This document shows positions 6,784 through 13,368 of a stretch of 13,432 nucleotides of DNA, in pieces. Every line of letters begins with the position of its first letter. The stretch's first letter is position 1. The notes beneath the pieces are model-generated. The model did no database searches, was not told where the DNA came from, and worked only from the letters and a program-made list of their open reading frames with translations. The position numbers and the translations under genes are program-made. This DNA comes from Methanomassiliicoccaceae archaeon (GTDB lineage: Archaea; Thermoplasmatota; Thermoplasmata; Methanomassiliicoccales; Methanomethylophilaceae): contig WRKC01000085.1 of NCBI GenBank assembly GCA_009778275.1, positions 1 to 13,432 on the forward strand, read 5' to 3'.

Positions 6784-7549
6784 GCACATTATCTCCGAGA
6801 TCAAAAGGGATCACATAATGAACCTTCTGAAGGACGGCAAGAGGGAGGACGGCAGAGGCATCGACGAGATCAGGGATATCCAGATCTCCGTCGGGTGCGT
6901 TGAGAGCGCTGACGGCTCCGCAAGGGTCAAACTCGGAAAGACCGAGGTGATCGCGGGAGTGAAGATAGTCCCCGGTACCCCCTTCGCAGACACGCCGGAC
7001 AGCGGCGTCCTGACCATGGGGGCCGAACTCATACCCATGGCGCACGCCTCGTTCGAGTCCGGACCCCCGGGAGAGGACGCTATAGAGCTGGCACGTGTCG
7101 TTGACCGCGGCATACGCGAATCCCAGATGATAGATGTGAAACAGCTTTGCATCACAGCAGGCGAGGAGGTTTGGATGTGCTTCGTTGACATCTACGCCCT
7201 CGACTACGACGGTAACCTGTTCGACGCTTCCAGCATCGCAGCGGTCAGCGCCCTCAGGTCTGCGGTGATCCCCGGAGAACAGTACAAGAAGGGCGAGAAC
7301 AAACCTCTCCCAGTCACATGCACTCCCGTTTCGATCACATCGGTCAAAATAGGAAATGATTTAATACTTGACCCAAATTTCGACGAAGAGATGATCTCAT
7401 CCGCCCGCCTGACCGTCACCACGGACGACAAGGGCAACTTCAGGGCCATGCAGAAAGGAGGAAGGGGTTCGATCACACGCGACGAACTCAGCCTCTGCCT
7501 TGACAGGGCCGTCGAGAAGGGAAAGGCCATAAGGAAGATCATAGGGTGA
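6776..7549 (+). CDS. rrp42: Exosome complex subunit Rrp42
   Basis: Rrp42 is the non-catalytic RNase PH-fold partner of Rrp41 and is needed for ring assembly and RNA binding. The 257-residue product begins with the usual helix and REDGRGIDEIRDIQISVG. It carries ESGPPGEDAIELARVVDRGI and lacks the paired catalytic aspartates at the positions used by Rrp41, as expected. The start at 6776 has a strong AAGGAGG at 6760-6766 with 9-nt spacing and overlaps the end of rrp41 by 8 bp. An ATG nine codons upstream (6749) would extend into rrp41 and lies before this ribosome site, so I reject it. Confidence 0.96.
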   Translation: MSEHIISEIKRDHIMNLLKDGKREDGRGIDEIRDIQISVGCVESADGSARVKLGKTEVIAGVKIVPGTPFADTPDSGVLTMGAELIPMAHASFESGPPGEDAIELARVVDRGIRESQMIDVKQLCITAGEEVWMCFVDIYALDYDGNLFDASSIAAVSALRSAVIPGEQYKKGENKPLPVTCTPVSITSVKIGNDLILDPNFDEEMISSARLTVTTDDKGNFRAMQKGGRGSITRDELSLCLDRAVEKGKAIRKIIG

Positions 7550-7550
7550 T
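7544..7550 (+). promoter_or_regulatory. Ribosome binding site of eL43 that includes the rrp42 stop codon
   Basis: GGGTGAT contains the TGA that ends rrp42 and matches the GGTGAT part of an archaeal Shine-Dalgarno sequence, placed 3 nt before the ATG at 7554. A ribosome finishing rrp42 therefore stops on the site that recruits the next start. Confidence 0.6.
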
Positions 7551-7553
7551 ACA

Positions 7554-7805
7554 ATGGCAAAAGGAACAAAAAAAGCAGGTACGGCCGGAAGGTTCGGCGC
7601 CAGATACGGAGTGGTGGTCCGCAACAGGGTCAAGAACATCGAGGCGCACCAAAAGGCGAGACACGAGTGCCCCGTCTGCCACCACATGTCCGTAAAGAGA
7701 ATAAGTTCCGGGATCTGGGAATGCAGGCACTGCGATACGAAGTTCGCGGCCGAGGCATACAGCCCCAAAACTAAAAGGGACCTGTCGCAGGTGTCGGAGC
7801 GGTAA
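7554..7805 (+). CDS. rpl37ae: Large-subunit ribosomal protein eL43 (L37Ae)
   Basis: This small zinc-ribbon protein belongs to the archaeal and eukaryotic large ribosomal subunit. Its 83 residues begin with a basic N-terminus (GRFGARYGVVVRNRV), and one zinc ribbon is formed by C39-x2-C42 and C57-x2-C60. Composition is strongly basic, as expected for rRNA binding. It lies 4 nt after rrp42 and 9 nt before rpoP, the canonical position for L37Ae in the exosome cluster. Confidence 0.95.
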   Translation: MAKGTKKAGTAGRFGARYGVVVRNRVKNIEAHQKARHECPVCHHMSVKRISSGIWECRHCDTKFAAEAYSPKTKRDLSQVSER

Positions 7806-7814
7806 GGGATACAG

Positions 7815-7946
7815 ATGTACAGATGCGCCAAGTGCAACGAGCCCATAAGGAACGTGAACGCCCTGGGACTCCAGTGCGAGAAATGCGGATCGAAGATCTT
7901 CTTCAAGGACAGACCGAACGTGAAGAAGGTACTGAAGTCCGACTGA
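7815..7946 (+). CDS. rpoP: DNA-directed RNA polymerase subunit P (Rpb12-like)
   Basis: This tiny 43-residue subunit corresponds to eukaryotic Rpb12 and helps hold the polymerase assembly together. The zinc ribbon is C4-x2-C7 and C21-x2-C24, followed by the conserved tail FFKDRPNVKKVLKSD. The ATG at 7815 follows the eL43 stop by 9 nt, and the stop is one base before the ATG of the Pcc1-like gene. Order and motif together make the call firm despite the small size. Confidence 0.92.
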   Translation: MYRCAKCNEPIRNVNALGLQCEKCGSKIFFKDRPNVKKVLKSD

Positions 7947-7947
7947 G

Positions 7948-8178
7948 ATGTTCGCGGCATGGATCAGGGTGACGTCCGACGAAGCGCCGGACATCATATC
8001 TGCGCTGAGCCCGGAAGCGGGAAGGGAGCTCCCCCGCACGAAAGCCTGCCTCCGTTTGGAGGACGGCGCGGGGGTGATCGAACTCACCGCCTCGGATGCT
8101 TCGGCGATGAGGGCGGCGCTGAACGCATACCTGGAATGCATAAGGATAACCGAGGATATAGGCAGAATAACAAGGTGA
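7948..8178 (+). CDS. KEOPS complex Pcc1-like subunit
   Basis: Pcc1 is the small dimerising subunit of KEOPS, the complex that makes the threonylcarbamoyl modification (t6A) on tRNAs decoding ANN codons. The 76-residue product has the simple strand-helix fold pattern of the family, with LSPEAGRELPR in the middle and the hallmark helix MRAALNAYLECI at about 54-65. It starts one base after the rpoP stop, and its own TGA is embedded in the ribosome site of prefoldin beta. Catalytic KEOPS subunits are not in this window. The family is short and divergent, so confidence rests on the helix motif plus the conserved position between rpoP and prefoldin. Confidence 0.85.
   Translation: MFAAWIRVTSDEAPDIISALSPEAGRELPRTKACLRLEDGAGVIELTASDASAMRAALNAYLECIRITEDIGRITR
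8172..8178 (+). promoter_or_regulatory. Ribosome binding site of prefoldin beta that includes the Pcc1 stop codon
   Basis: AAGGTGA ends with the TGA of the Pcc1-like gene and lies 4 nt before the ATG at 8183. As at eL43, the termination codon is part of the next ribosome site, which suggests translational coupling. Confidence 0.55.
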
Positions 8179-8182
8179 ACGG

Positions 8183-8524
8183 ATGAACAATATCAGCCCA
8201 CAGTTACAGAACCAGATAGCACAGTTCCAGCAGACTCAGCAGCAGCTGCAGGCGGTATCGACCCAGAAATTACAGATGGAGGCCCAGAAGAAAGAGATGG
8301 AGCGGACATCGGCGGAGCTTACGAAGGCCACCGGCGATGTCTACAAAAGCTCCGGCTCGCTCCTTATCAAAGTGGATGACAAGGAGAAGATCAAAGCGGA
8401 CATTGACGAGTCGATAGAGACGCTTGAGATAAGGATCAAAGGCCTTGACCGCCAAGAAAAGACGCTCCGCGAGAAGTACGAGTCTCTTCAGGAGACGATC
8501 AACAAAGCGGTCGGCCAGGAATAA
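8183..8524 (+). CDS. pfdB: Prefoldin beta subunit
   Basis: Prefoldin is the jellyfish-shaped hexamer (two alpha, four beta) that captures unfolded proteins and passes them to the thermosome. The 113-residue product begins with a long Gln-rich coiled-coil helix (QLQNQIAQFQQTQQQLQAV). A beta-hairpin region follows, with DVYKSSGSLLIKVD at about 52-65, and a second coiled-coil helix at about 72-110. It is the last gene of the continuous exosome-proteasome run. A 76-nt AT-rich gap with a new promoter follows. The alpha subunit is elsewhere. Confidence 0.95.
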   Translation: MNNISPQLQNQIAQFQQTQQQLQAVSTQKLQMEAQKKEMERTSAELTKATGDVYKSSGSLLIKVDDKEKIKADIDESIETLEIRIKGLDRQEKTLREKYESLQETINKAVGQE

Positions 8525-8542
8525 ACATCTTCAATAAACACA

Positions 8543-8600
8543 CTTTACAAAACCTTAATTGATGTAAAGGTTTATTTACAAAAAGTAAATATAACTTTAC
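8543..8600. promoter_or_regulatory. Promoter and repeat-rich operator region of the DUF2178-XRE-ABC cassette
   Basis: The TATA-like TTTATTTA at 8571-8578 sits about 26 nt before the ATG at 8601, and no Shine-Dalgarno sequence is present, suggesting a leaderless transcript. Around it are five copies of TTTAC or its complement GTAAA. They are CTTTAC 8543-8548, GTAAAG 8564-8569, TTTAC 8575-8579, GTAAA 8585-8589 and CTTTAC 8595-8600. A longer inverted pair, AAACCTT (8550-8556) and AAGGTTT (8567-8573), overlaps the first two. The small XRE regulator encoded by the second gene is the obvious candidate to bind here and block TBP, giving autoregulation. The repeats are seen directly; the regulator link is inferred. 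Confidence 0.55.
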
Positions 8601-9011
8601 ATGAGTAAAATCACTCTTATCTATTCGGGCTACCTTATTCTAGAGCTATTCATTGTCTTCGGGGCGGCATTCGTCATTGCCACGACGATAAGCTTACCTA
8701 TGTGGTTGGGCGCGGTCTGCGGATGTACCGCCGCATTCTTTGTTGTCGCATCGAGGAAGATCAAATCAAAAGGAGAGGTGGAAGACGAGCGGGCACGCAG
8801 CATCGCTCACAGGTCCGCCTTTTTTGCATATATCATTGTGGTGCCGCAGATCTTCTTAGCAGGGGCCTTCCTGTTCTTCGTTTACGGAGGCGAGAATCCT
8901 GGTTGGGGATACAATACGGGGATAGCGCTGCTCCTTGTCGGCATACTCATGGTGATAACATATTCTATATCCTACATAACCGTTAACAGAGGGATGCAGA
9001 AAGACGGATAA
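8601..9011 (+). CDS. DUF2178-type four-helix membrane protein
   Basis: The 136-residue integral membrane protein has four predicted helices at about 10-28, 33-51, 74-95 and 104-126. The cytoplasmic loop between helices 2 and 3 carries a charged motif DERARSIAHR at 62-71, which is how I relate it to the DUF2178 family. That family has no assigned biochemical function; members often sit beside small XRE regulators and ABC-2 transporters, as here. The next gene begins 4 nt after its stop. It could act as a sensor or as an accessory to the transporter. The topology is well supported and the family assignment moderately so. Confidence 0.75.
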   Translation: MSKITLIYSGYLILELFIVFGAAFVIATTISLPMWLGAVCGCTAAFFVVASRKIKSKGEVEDERARSIAHRSAFFAYIIVVPQIFLAGAFLFFVYGGENPGWGYNTGIALLLVGILMVITYSISYITVNRGMQKDG

Positions 9012-9015
9012 GGAA

Positions 9016-9204
9016 ATGAAAAATAACATCAAGATCATGAGGGCAATGGCAGACATGACCCAAGAGGATTTGGCCAAAGCGCTTGGAGTATCTAGACAGA
9101 CGATAATCGCCATAGAGAACGGGAAGTACGACCCTTCCCTCAAGCTCGCCTTCAGATTGTCAAACCTTTTCGGAAAGAGTATAGAGGAGATATTCGAAAA
9201 ATAA
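9016..9204 (+). CDS. Small XRE-family helix-turn-helix regulator
   Basis: The 62-residue product is almost only a DNA-binding domain of the Cro/CI type. MTQEDLAKALGVSRQTIIAIE at about 14-34 contains the two helices of the turn motif, and NGKYDPSLKLAFRLSNLFG followed by IEEIF completes the five-helix fold. Such minimal regulators with no sensor domain bind as dimers and commonly control a neighbouring membrane-protein or ABC cassette. The gene lies between the DUF2178 gene (4-nt gap) and the ATPase gene (14-nt gap), so all are probably co-transcribed. Its likely target is the repeat array at 8543-8600. Confidence 0.9.
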   Translation: MKNNIKIMRAMADMTQEDLAKALGVSRQTIIAIENGKYDPSLKLAFRLSNLFGKSIEEIFEK

Positions 9205-9218
9205 AAGAAGGGGTATAT

Positions 9219-9941
9219 GTGGAAGACACACTTATTGTAAACAATGTTAGAAAAACGTACGGCGAGGTCGAAGCGGTCAAAGGGATCAGCTTCTCCGTGA
9301 AGGAGGGAGAGGTCTTCGGTCTGATAGGCCCGAACGGCTCCGGTAAGACCACCACGCTCCGTATGATATCCACTCTTCTGAGACTGACGGGGGGAAGCAT
9401 CACCGTATGCGGCCACGACGTCTCAGGGGATTCGGATGCGGTCAGGAAGGTCATCAGCTATCTTCCCGAGGATGCGGGAGCGTACAGAGGACTTACCGGC
9501 AGAGCTTATCTGAAGTTCATGGCCGGATTCTTCGCAGACGGCGAGGAATTCGAAAGAATGGTCAGCAAAGGTATCGAACTTGCCGACCTCGGCGACCGGA
9601 TAGACTCGAAGATAGATACATACAGCAAAGGAATGGCAAGAAGGCTTCTGATCGCAAGAGCGGTAATGCCTTCTCCCAGAATAGCGATAATGGACGAGGT
9701 CACATCAGGATTGGATGTCATCAACGCCTACGAGACCAGAGAGATCATCAAGAACATCACGAAAGGGGGGGTCACCGTCCTGCTGTCATCACACAACATG
9801 TTCGAAGTGGACATGCTCTGCGACAGGATCGCCATGATCAACGAAGGACGCATCGTTCTGACCGGCGCGCCGGAAGACCTTAAGAAAGAGTATAACGCCG
9901 CAAACCTGGAAGAGGTATTCGTAAAGGCGGTGAAAGGATGA
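9219..9941 (+). CDS. ABC-2 type transporter ATP-binding protein (NatA-like)
   Basis: This is the nucleotide-binding subunit of an export-type ABC transporter. In its 240 residues are Walker A GPNGSGKTT (37-45), the signature YSKGM (135-139) in place of LSGGQ, Walker B IAIMDE (155-160) with E160 as catalytic base, and switch H192 in SSHNMFEVD. Two departures from the textbook form stand out: the Q-loop position reads LPED (E84) and the D-loop region reads DEVTSGLD with Val instead of Pro. Variants of this kind occur in NatA-like ATPases, so it is probably active. The start is GTG at 9219 with a purine-rich AAGAAGGGG before it; the ATG at 9217 is out of frame. The permease gene overlaps by 4 bp. 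The substrate is unknown. Confidence 0.92.
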   Translation: MEDTLIVNNVRKTYGEVEAVKGISFSVKEGEVFGLIGPNGSGKTTTLRMISTLLRLTGGSITVCGHDVSGDSDAVRKVISYLPEDAGAYRGLTGRAYLKFMAGFFADGEEFERMVSKGIELADLGDRIDSKIDTYSKGMARRLLIARAVMPSPRIAIMDEVTSGLDVINAYETREIIKNITKGGVTVLLSSHNMFEVDMLCDRIAMINEGRIVLTGAPEDLKKEYNAANLEEVFVKAVKG

Positions 9942-11290
9942 ATCATCTTCTGAATCTCACAAAAAAAGAGCTCAGGGAGCTTCTGACCCCGGGGGCGATA
10001 ATATCCGTTATCGTCATGGTGGTCATATTCATGGGGGTCGGGACCATGATCGGCGGCGCGATGAACGACGTGACCTCCGCCTCAAAGATAGGCATCGTCA
10101 ACGGCGACGAGGGAGGATATTGGTCGGAATTCGCTATCGATTCCATATACGATTTCTATGAGGCCGCATACAACCTTACCCCGGAGGAGGCGTCCGAATA
10201 CATCATCATGCTGGACAGCCCTTTCGGAGATAACGAACAGATAGCAAAGGAAATGCTCGATAAAGGACTGAGCAGCGCCTTCGGAATAGTGGAAGGCTTT
10301 ACTCTGAGCATTGACAGCCAGATACAGACAACGATCGAGGAATACTACATCTTCTCGAACAGCGGGCTTTTGGGAACAGCTTCGACGTTGATATCGTCGA
10401 CCATCGTCCCATGGGTATCCAACTGCATCTCGGTAGAGCTGGTCTCAGATATCACCGGGCCCGCACCGGCCGAATTCATGCTTAATCCCATCGATCAGGT
10501 CTCCGCGCCCCAATACACATACATCAAAGGAAATGTCTACGAAGGCGTGACTCCCATCGAAATATCATCATCTATCATGAGCCAGACGATGATGGTCCCG
10601 ATCGTGATCATGATGATCATCATGGTCATCGGGAACATGGTCATCTCTTCGATGGGAAGCGAGAAGGAGAACAAGACACTTGAGACCCTTCTTACAATGC
10701 CTGTGACGAGGACCACCATCGTGGGCGGCAAACTGCTCGCATCTGCGATAGTGGGGCTGGTATACGGCTTGGCCTACCTGATCGGAATGTCCTTCTACGT
10801 CGGAGGGATCACAAGTTCCGCAAACGGGGTCAATCTCGCGGACTATGGCCTCAGCCTAGGCGTGACGGATTGGGGGATCATTGCTGTAATGATCTTCCTG
10901 GCGATATTCTGCGCCCTCGGGATGTGCATGATACTAGGCGCGTTCACAAAGAACTACAAGGCGGCGCAGACGATGATGCTGCCCATCAGCGTCCTTGCCA
11001 TGATCCCGATGTTCGTAACGATGTTCGTCAGCTGGGGCAGCCTCCCCGCGGTGATGAAAGCGATCCTGTTCGCCATACCATTCTCGCATCCGATGATGGT
11101 GATGAACAACCTGATGTTCGGAGACCTGACGTTGGTATTGGAAGGCCTTGTATATCTGGTAGTGTTCACCCTAGTTATAGTACTCATCACCGTCAGGCTG
11201 TACAAATCGGACATCCTGCTTACGGGATTAGGTCAGACAAAGGCCGGGAAGATGGCGAGGGCCATCTCTAGCAAAGGTAAAAAGAGATGA
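9938..11290 (+). CDS. ABC-2 type transporter permease (NatB-like)
   Basis: This is the membrane partner of the preceding ATPase; its ATG overlaps the ATPase stop (ATGA). Of 450 residues, helix 1 lies at about 20-40. A large loop of about 170 residues (about 42-212), probably extracytoplasmic, follows, and then roughly six more helices at about 213-238, 263-288, 310-335, 346-366, 372-385 and 400-420. The cytoplasmic stretch GSEKENKTLETLLTMPVTR (240-258) is the classic ABC-2/NatB coupling motif. The basic tail ends in KGKKR. Exported substrates of such systems include sodium ions, drugs and peptides; nothing here decides among them. The stop overlaps the next gene by ATGA. Confidence 0.9.
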   Translation: MNHLLNLTKKELRELLTPGAIISVIVMVVIFMGVGTMIGGAMNDVTSASKIGIVNGDEGGYWSEFAIDSIYDFYEAAYNLTPEEASEYIIMLDSPFGDNEQIAKEMLDKGLSSAFGIVEGFTLSIDSQIQTTIEEYYIFSNSGLLGTASTLISSTIVPWVSNCISVELVSDITGPAPAEFMLNPIDQVSAPQYTYIKGNVYEGVTPIEISSSIMSQTMMVPIVIMMIIMVIGNMVISSMGSEKENKTLETLLTMPVTRTTIVGGKLLASAIVGLVYGLAYLIGMSFYVGGITSSANGVNLADYGLSLGVTDWGIIAVMIFLAIFCALGMCMILGAFTKNYKAAQTMMLPISVLAMIPMFVTMFVSWGSLPAVMKAILFAIPFSHPMMVMNNLMFGDLTLVLEGLVYLVVFTLVIVLITVRLYKSDILLTGLGQTKAGKMARAISSKGKKR

Positions 11291-12258
11291 TAAAGGAAAC
11301 AGCAGAGTTGCTGAAGGCAGAGAACAAGATCATCCTGGTCCACGGGAACGCGGACATGGACGCCATAGGCTCAGCCTTCGCCATCTCTGTCTGTTTCCCC
11401 AAAGGAGATATCTTCGCGCCAGGCGGCGTCGACAGGGTCGCCAGCCTGGCCGCGGAGAAGCTGAACATCAGCATCCTCGAACAATGCGATCTATCCAGAT
11501 ACGATCTGGTAGTTGTCGTGGATACCTCCTCCCCCGAGCAGTTGAAGCCGTTGGTCCGGTCGGTACCGGAAGGGAGCGTGGTGATCGACCACCACACGCC
11601 CACAGGCAAATGGGAGAATGTGCGTTTCTATTGTGATCACACAAAGGTGTCCTGCTGCGAGATAATCAAGCAGATGATCGAATCCCTCGGTATCGAGATA
11701 CCCCGAGAAGCGGCCATTGCCCTGATGGGCGGAATGCTCACGGACAGCGGCCACTTCCAGTACTCCAAACCCGAAATGATGAGGACCTTCGCGGACCTGC
11801 TTGAGAGCAAAGGCATACACATGGATGAAGTGTTCGATCTGACCAGAACACAGACGACCATGTCCGAAAGGATCGCCGTCATGAAGGCCGTGGGCAGAGC
11901 GAAGTTCGATTACGTCGGAGATATGATCGTCTCGACCGCATCCGGAGGAAGTTTCGAAGCATCGTCCAGCAGGTCGCTCCTGATGGCGGGGGCGGACGTG
12001 GCCTTCGTAGGGTCCCAGAGGGACGAGGAATTCAGGATAAGCGGCAGGGCGACCCAGGAGGTCGTCAGGAAAGGGATACACCTCGGCAACATCGTCAGCG
12101 GGATAGGTAAAGAGACGGATACCGATGGCGGAGGCCACGGCGGCGCGGCGGGACTCTCCGGGATCGGGGATGCGGAAGCAATGCTCCACATGTGCATGCA
12201 GAGAACGATGGACGACTTTAGGGAAATAAAGAAAGGTATGCGCGAGGACATTACCTGA
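11287..12258 (+). CDS. DHH/DHHA1-family phosphoesterase (NrnA/RecJ-like)
   Basis: This is a metal-dependent phosphoesterase of the DHH superfamily; relatives degrade short RNA oligonucleotides, pAp or cyclic dinucleotide products. All motifs are present in the 323 residues: HGNADMDAIGS (19-29), VVVDTSS (76-82), DHH (101-103), LTDSGHF (151-157) and the DHHA1 substrate loop GGGHGGAAG (281-289). The gene overlaps the ABC permease by ATGA, so it is translated from the same transcript. As I recall, a DHH gene lies downstream of prefoldin in the exosome cluster of several euryarchaea. A role finishing the short RNAs left by the exosome is therefore plausible. The exact substrate is not determined. 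Its end overlaps the convergent tyrosyl-tRNA synthetase gene by 8 bp. Confidence 0.9.
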   Translation: MIKETAELLKAENKIILVHGNADMDAIGSAFAISVCFPKGDIFAPGGVDRVASLAAEKLNISILEQCDLSRYDLVVVVDTSSPEQLKPLVRSVPEGSVVIDHHTPTGKWENVRFYCDHTKVSCCEIIKQMIESLGIEIPREAAIALMGGMLTDSGHFQYSKPEMMRTFADLLESKGIHMDEVFDLTRTQTTMSERIAVMKAVGRAKFDYVGDMIVSTASGGSFEASSSRSLLMAGADVAFVGSQRDEEFRISGRATQEVVRKGIHLGNIVSGIGKETDTDGGGHGGAAGLSGIGDAEAMLHMCMQRTMDDFREIKKGMREDIT

Positions 12259-13318
12259 GCTTTTCCATTTGGTCGAATATCCCTCTCATCGCAGCGTAAT
12301 TGTCCGGGTGTCTCTGGAAATATTCCCTCACAGGACCCAATATCTTTATCAGAGAGTCGGCGGCACCGTTCTTCAGATCGAGCGGGAATAGCAAGCCCGA
12401 AAAGTATGATTCGGTCAGGCCGTCATAGCTTGTGAAAGACAGGTCTCCGCCGTACTTCTCGGGCCTGGATATATCCATTCTGCCTAGACGGGGGAAAATG
12501 ACATATTTGCAAAGCATGAGGACAGGGTTCTCGCCTTCCTTCTCCTTCTCCGGAGGACAGAACGCTTTCTTCATTTTGCTCCGTATCGCCTCATCGTCAT
12601 CGTGGATGTTTATGCTGCTGCTCGGATCGCTTTTCGACATCTTGAATGCGGCGGGGTCCATCCTGTCCCCTCCCTTCAGACCGGGCAGGAGGGGGGTGTG
12701 GAGCGCGACGGGTTTCTTCCACCCGAGTTTTTCGGCGGCATCCCTGGCGAGCATGTGCGCTCTCCTCTGATCCATCCCCGCATAGGCGAGGTCGATGTCC
12801 ATGCAGAAGATATCTGTCGCCTGCAATATAGGGTATATTAGCTTCGAGAAATCCACTTCGGCCTCGTCCTCGGACCTGCCCATTATCGTCATCGCCCTTT
12901 TTACTCTGGAGAGTGTGGTCACCTTGGCGACCTTTATCACTTTTTCCCAGTATTCTATATCGCTGAGTATCTCGCTCGCGTAGACGAACCTTACACCTTT
13001 CTCCGGAACGCCGAGTGCCCTGAAACAATCCTCCATGTATTTCGCACATACTCTGATATTCTCGAGGTTCCCTCCGAGTTTATCATTTATGTAGGCATGC
13101 CAGTCTGCCCAGAATACTATCACATCGAACCCCGCCTCGGCAAGGTCCTTTATCTTGGATGTCACCAGCGCCCATCCCAGGTGAACAAGGCCGGATGGCT
13201 CGAAACCGATATACGCTCTGGGTGTCTCATTCTTTGAAAGAAGATCTCTCAGCTCTTCCTTTGTTACAAGTTCCTCGGCGTTCCTGGTTATCGCGGCCAT
13301 TCTCTGTTCAATATCCAT
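12251..13318 (-). CDS. tyrS: Tyrosyl-tRNA synthetase, archaeal type
   Basis: This class I synthetase charges tRNA-Tyr with tyrosine. In the 355 residues the ATP-binding HIGH-type motif is HLGW (46-49) after GFEPSG, and the second signature is KMSKS (227-231). Tyrosine-binding positions matching the Methanocaldococcus enzyme are Y36, Y162, Q166 and D169 (YPILQATD), followed by AGMDQRRAHMLARD. The protein is about 50 residues longer than the Methanocaldococcus form, mainly at the N-terminus, around the KMSKS region and at the C-terminal end. No bacterial S4 tail is present, as expected for archaea. The ATG at 13318 has no Shine-Dalgarno site; a TATA box about 30 nt upstream suggests a very short leader. 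It is transcribed towards the DHH gene and overlaps its end. Confidence 0.95.
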   Translation of the reverse strand: MDIEQRMAAITRNAEELVTKEELRDLLSKNETPRAYIGFEPSGLVHLGWALVTSKIKDLAEAGFDVIVFWADWHAYINDKLGGNLENIRVCAKYMEDCFRALGVPEKGVRFVYASEILSDIEYWEKVIKVAKVTTLSRVKRAMTIMGRSEDEAEVDFSKLIYPILQATDIFCMDIDLAYAGMDQRRAHMLARDAAEKLGWKKPVALHTPLLPGLKGGDRMDPAAFKMSKSDPSSSINIHDDDEAIRSKMKKAFCPPEKEKEGENPVLMLCKYVIFPRLGRMDISRPEKYGGDLSFTSYDGLTESYFSGLLFPLDLKNGAADSLIKILGPVREYFQRHPDNYAAMRGIFDQMEKLR

Positions 13319-13343
13319 TCGAATCGAGCCATTATCATCGGGA

Positions 13344-13356
13344 TTTTATAAAAAGG
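13344..13356 (-). promoter_or_regulatory. TATA box and purine-rich upstream element of tyrS
   Basis: On the minus strand this reads CCTTTTTATAAAA, a good archaeal TATA box, centred about 31 nt before the tyrS ATG. The expected start site falls within about 5 nt of the ATG, matching the absence of a ribosome site. Confidence 0.55.
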
Positions 13357-13368
13357 TCACTCGATGCG

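Noticed and set aside
8541..8600. The TTTAC/GTAAA repeats as a CRISPR remnant
   Set aside because: The units are only 5-6 bases, alternate in orientation and have no spacers of uniform CRISPR length; a promoter operator is a better reading.
9016..9204. The small XRE gene as an antitoxin of a toxin-antitoxin pair
   Set aside because: The adjacent gene encodes a four-helix DUF2178-like membrane protein and the downstream genes an ABC transporter; no toxin-like nuclease or kinase is present.
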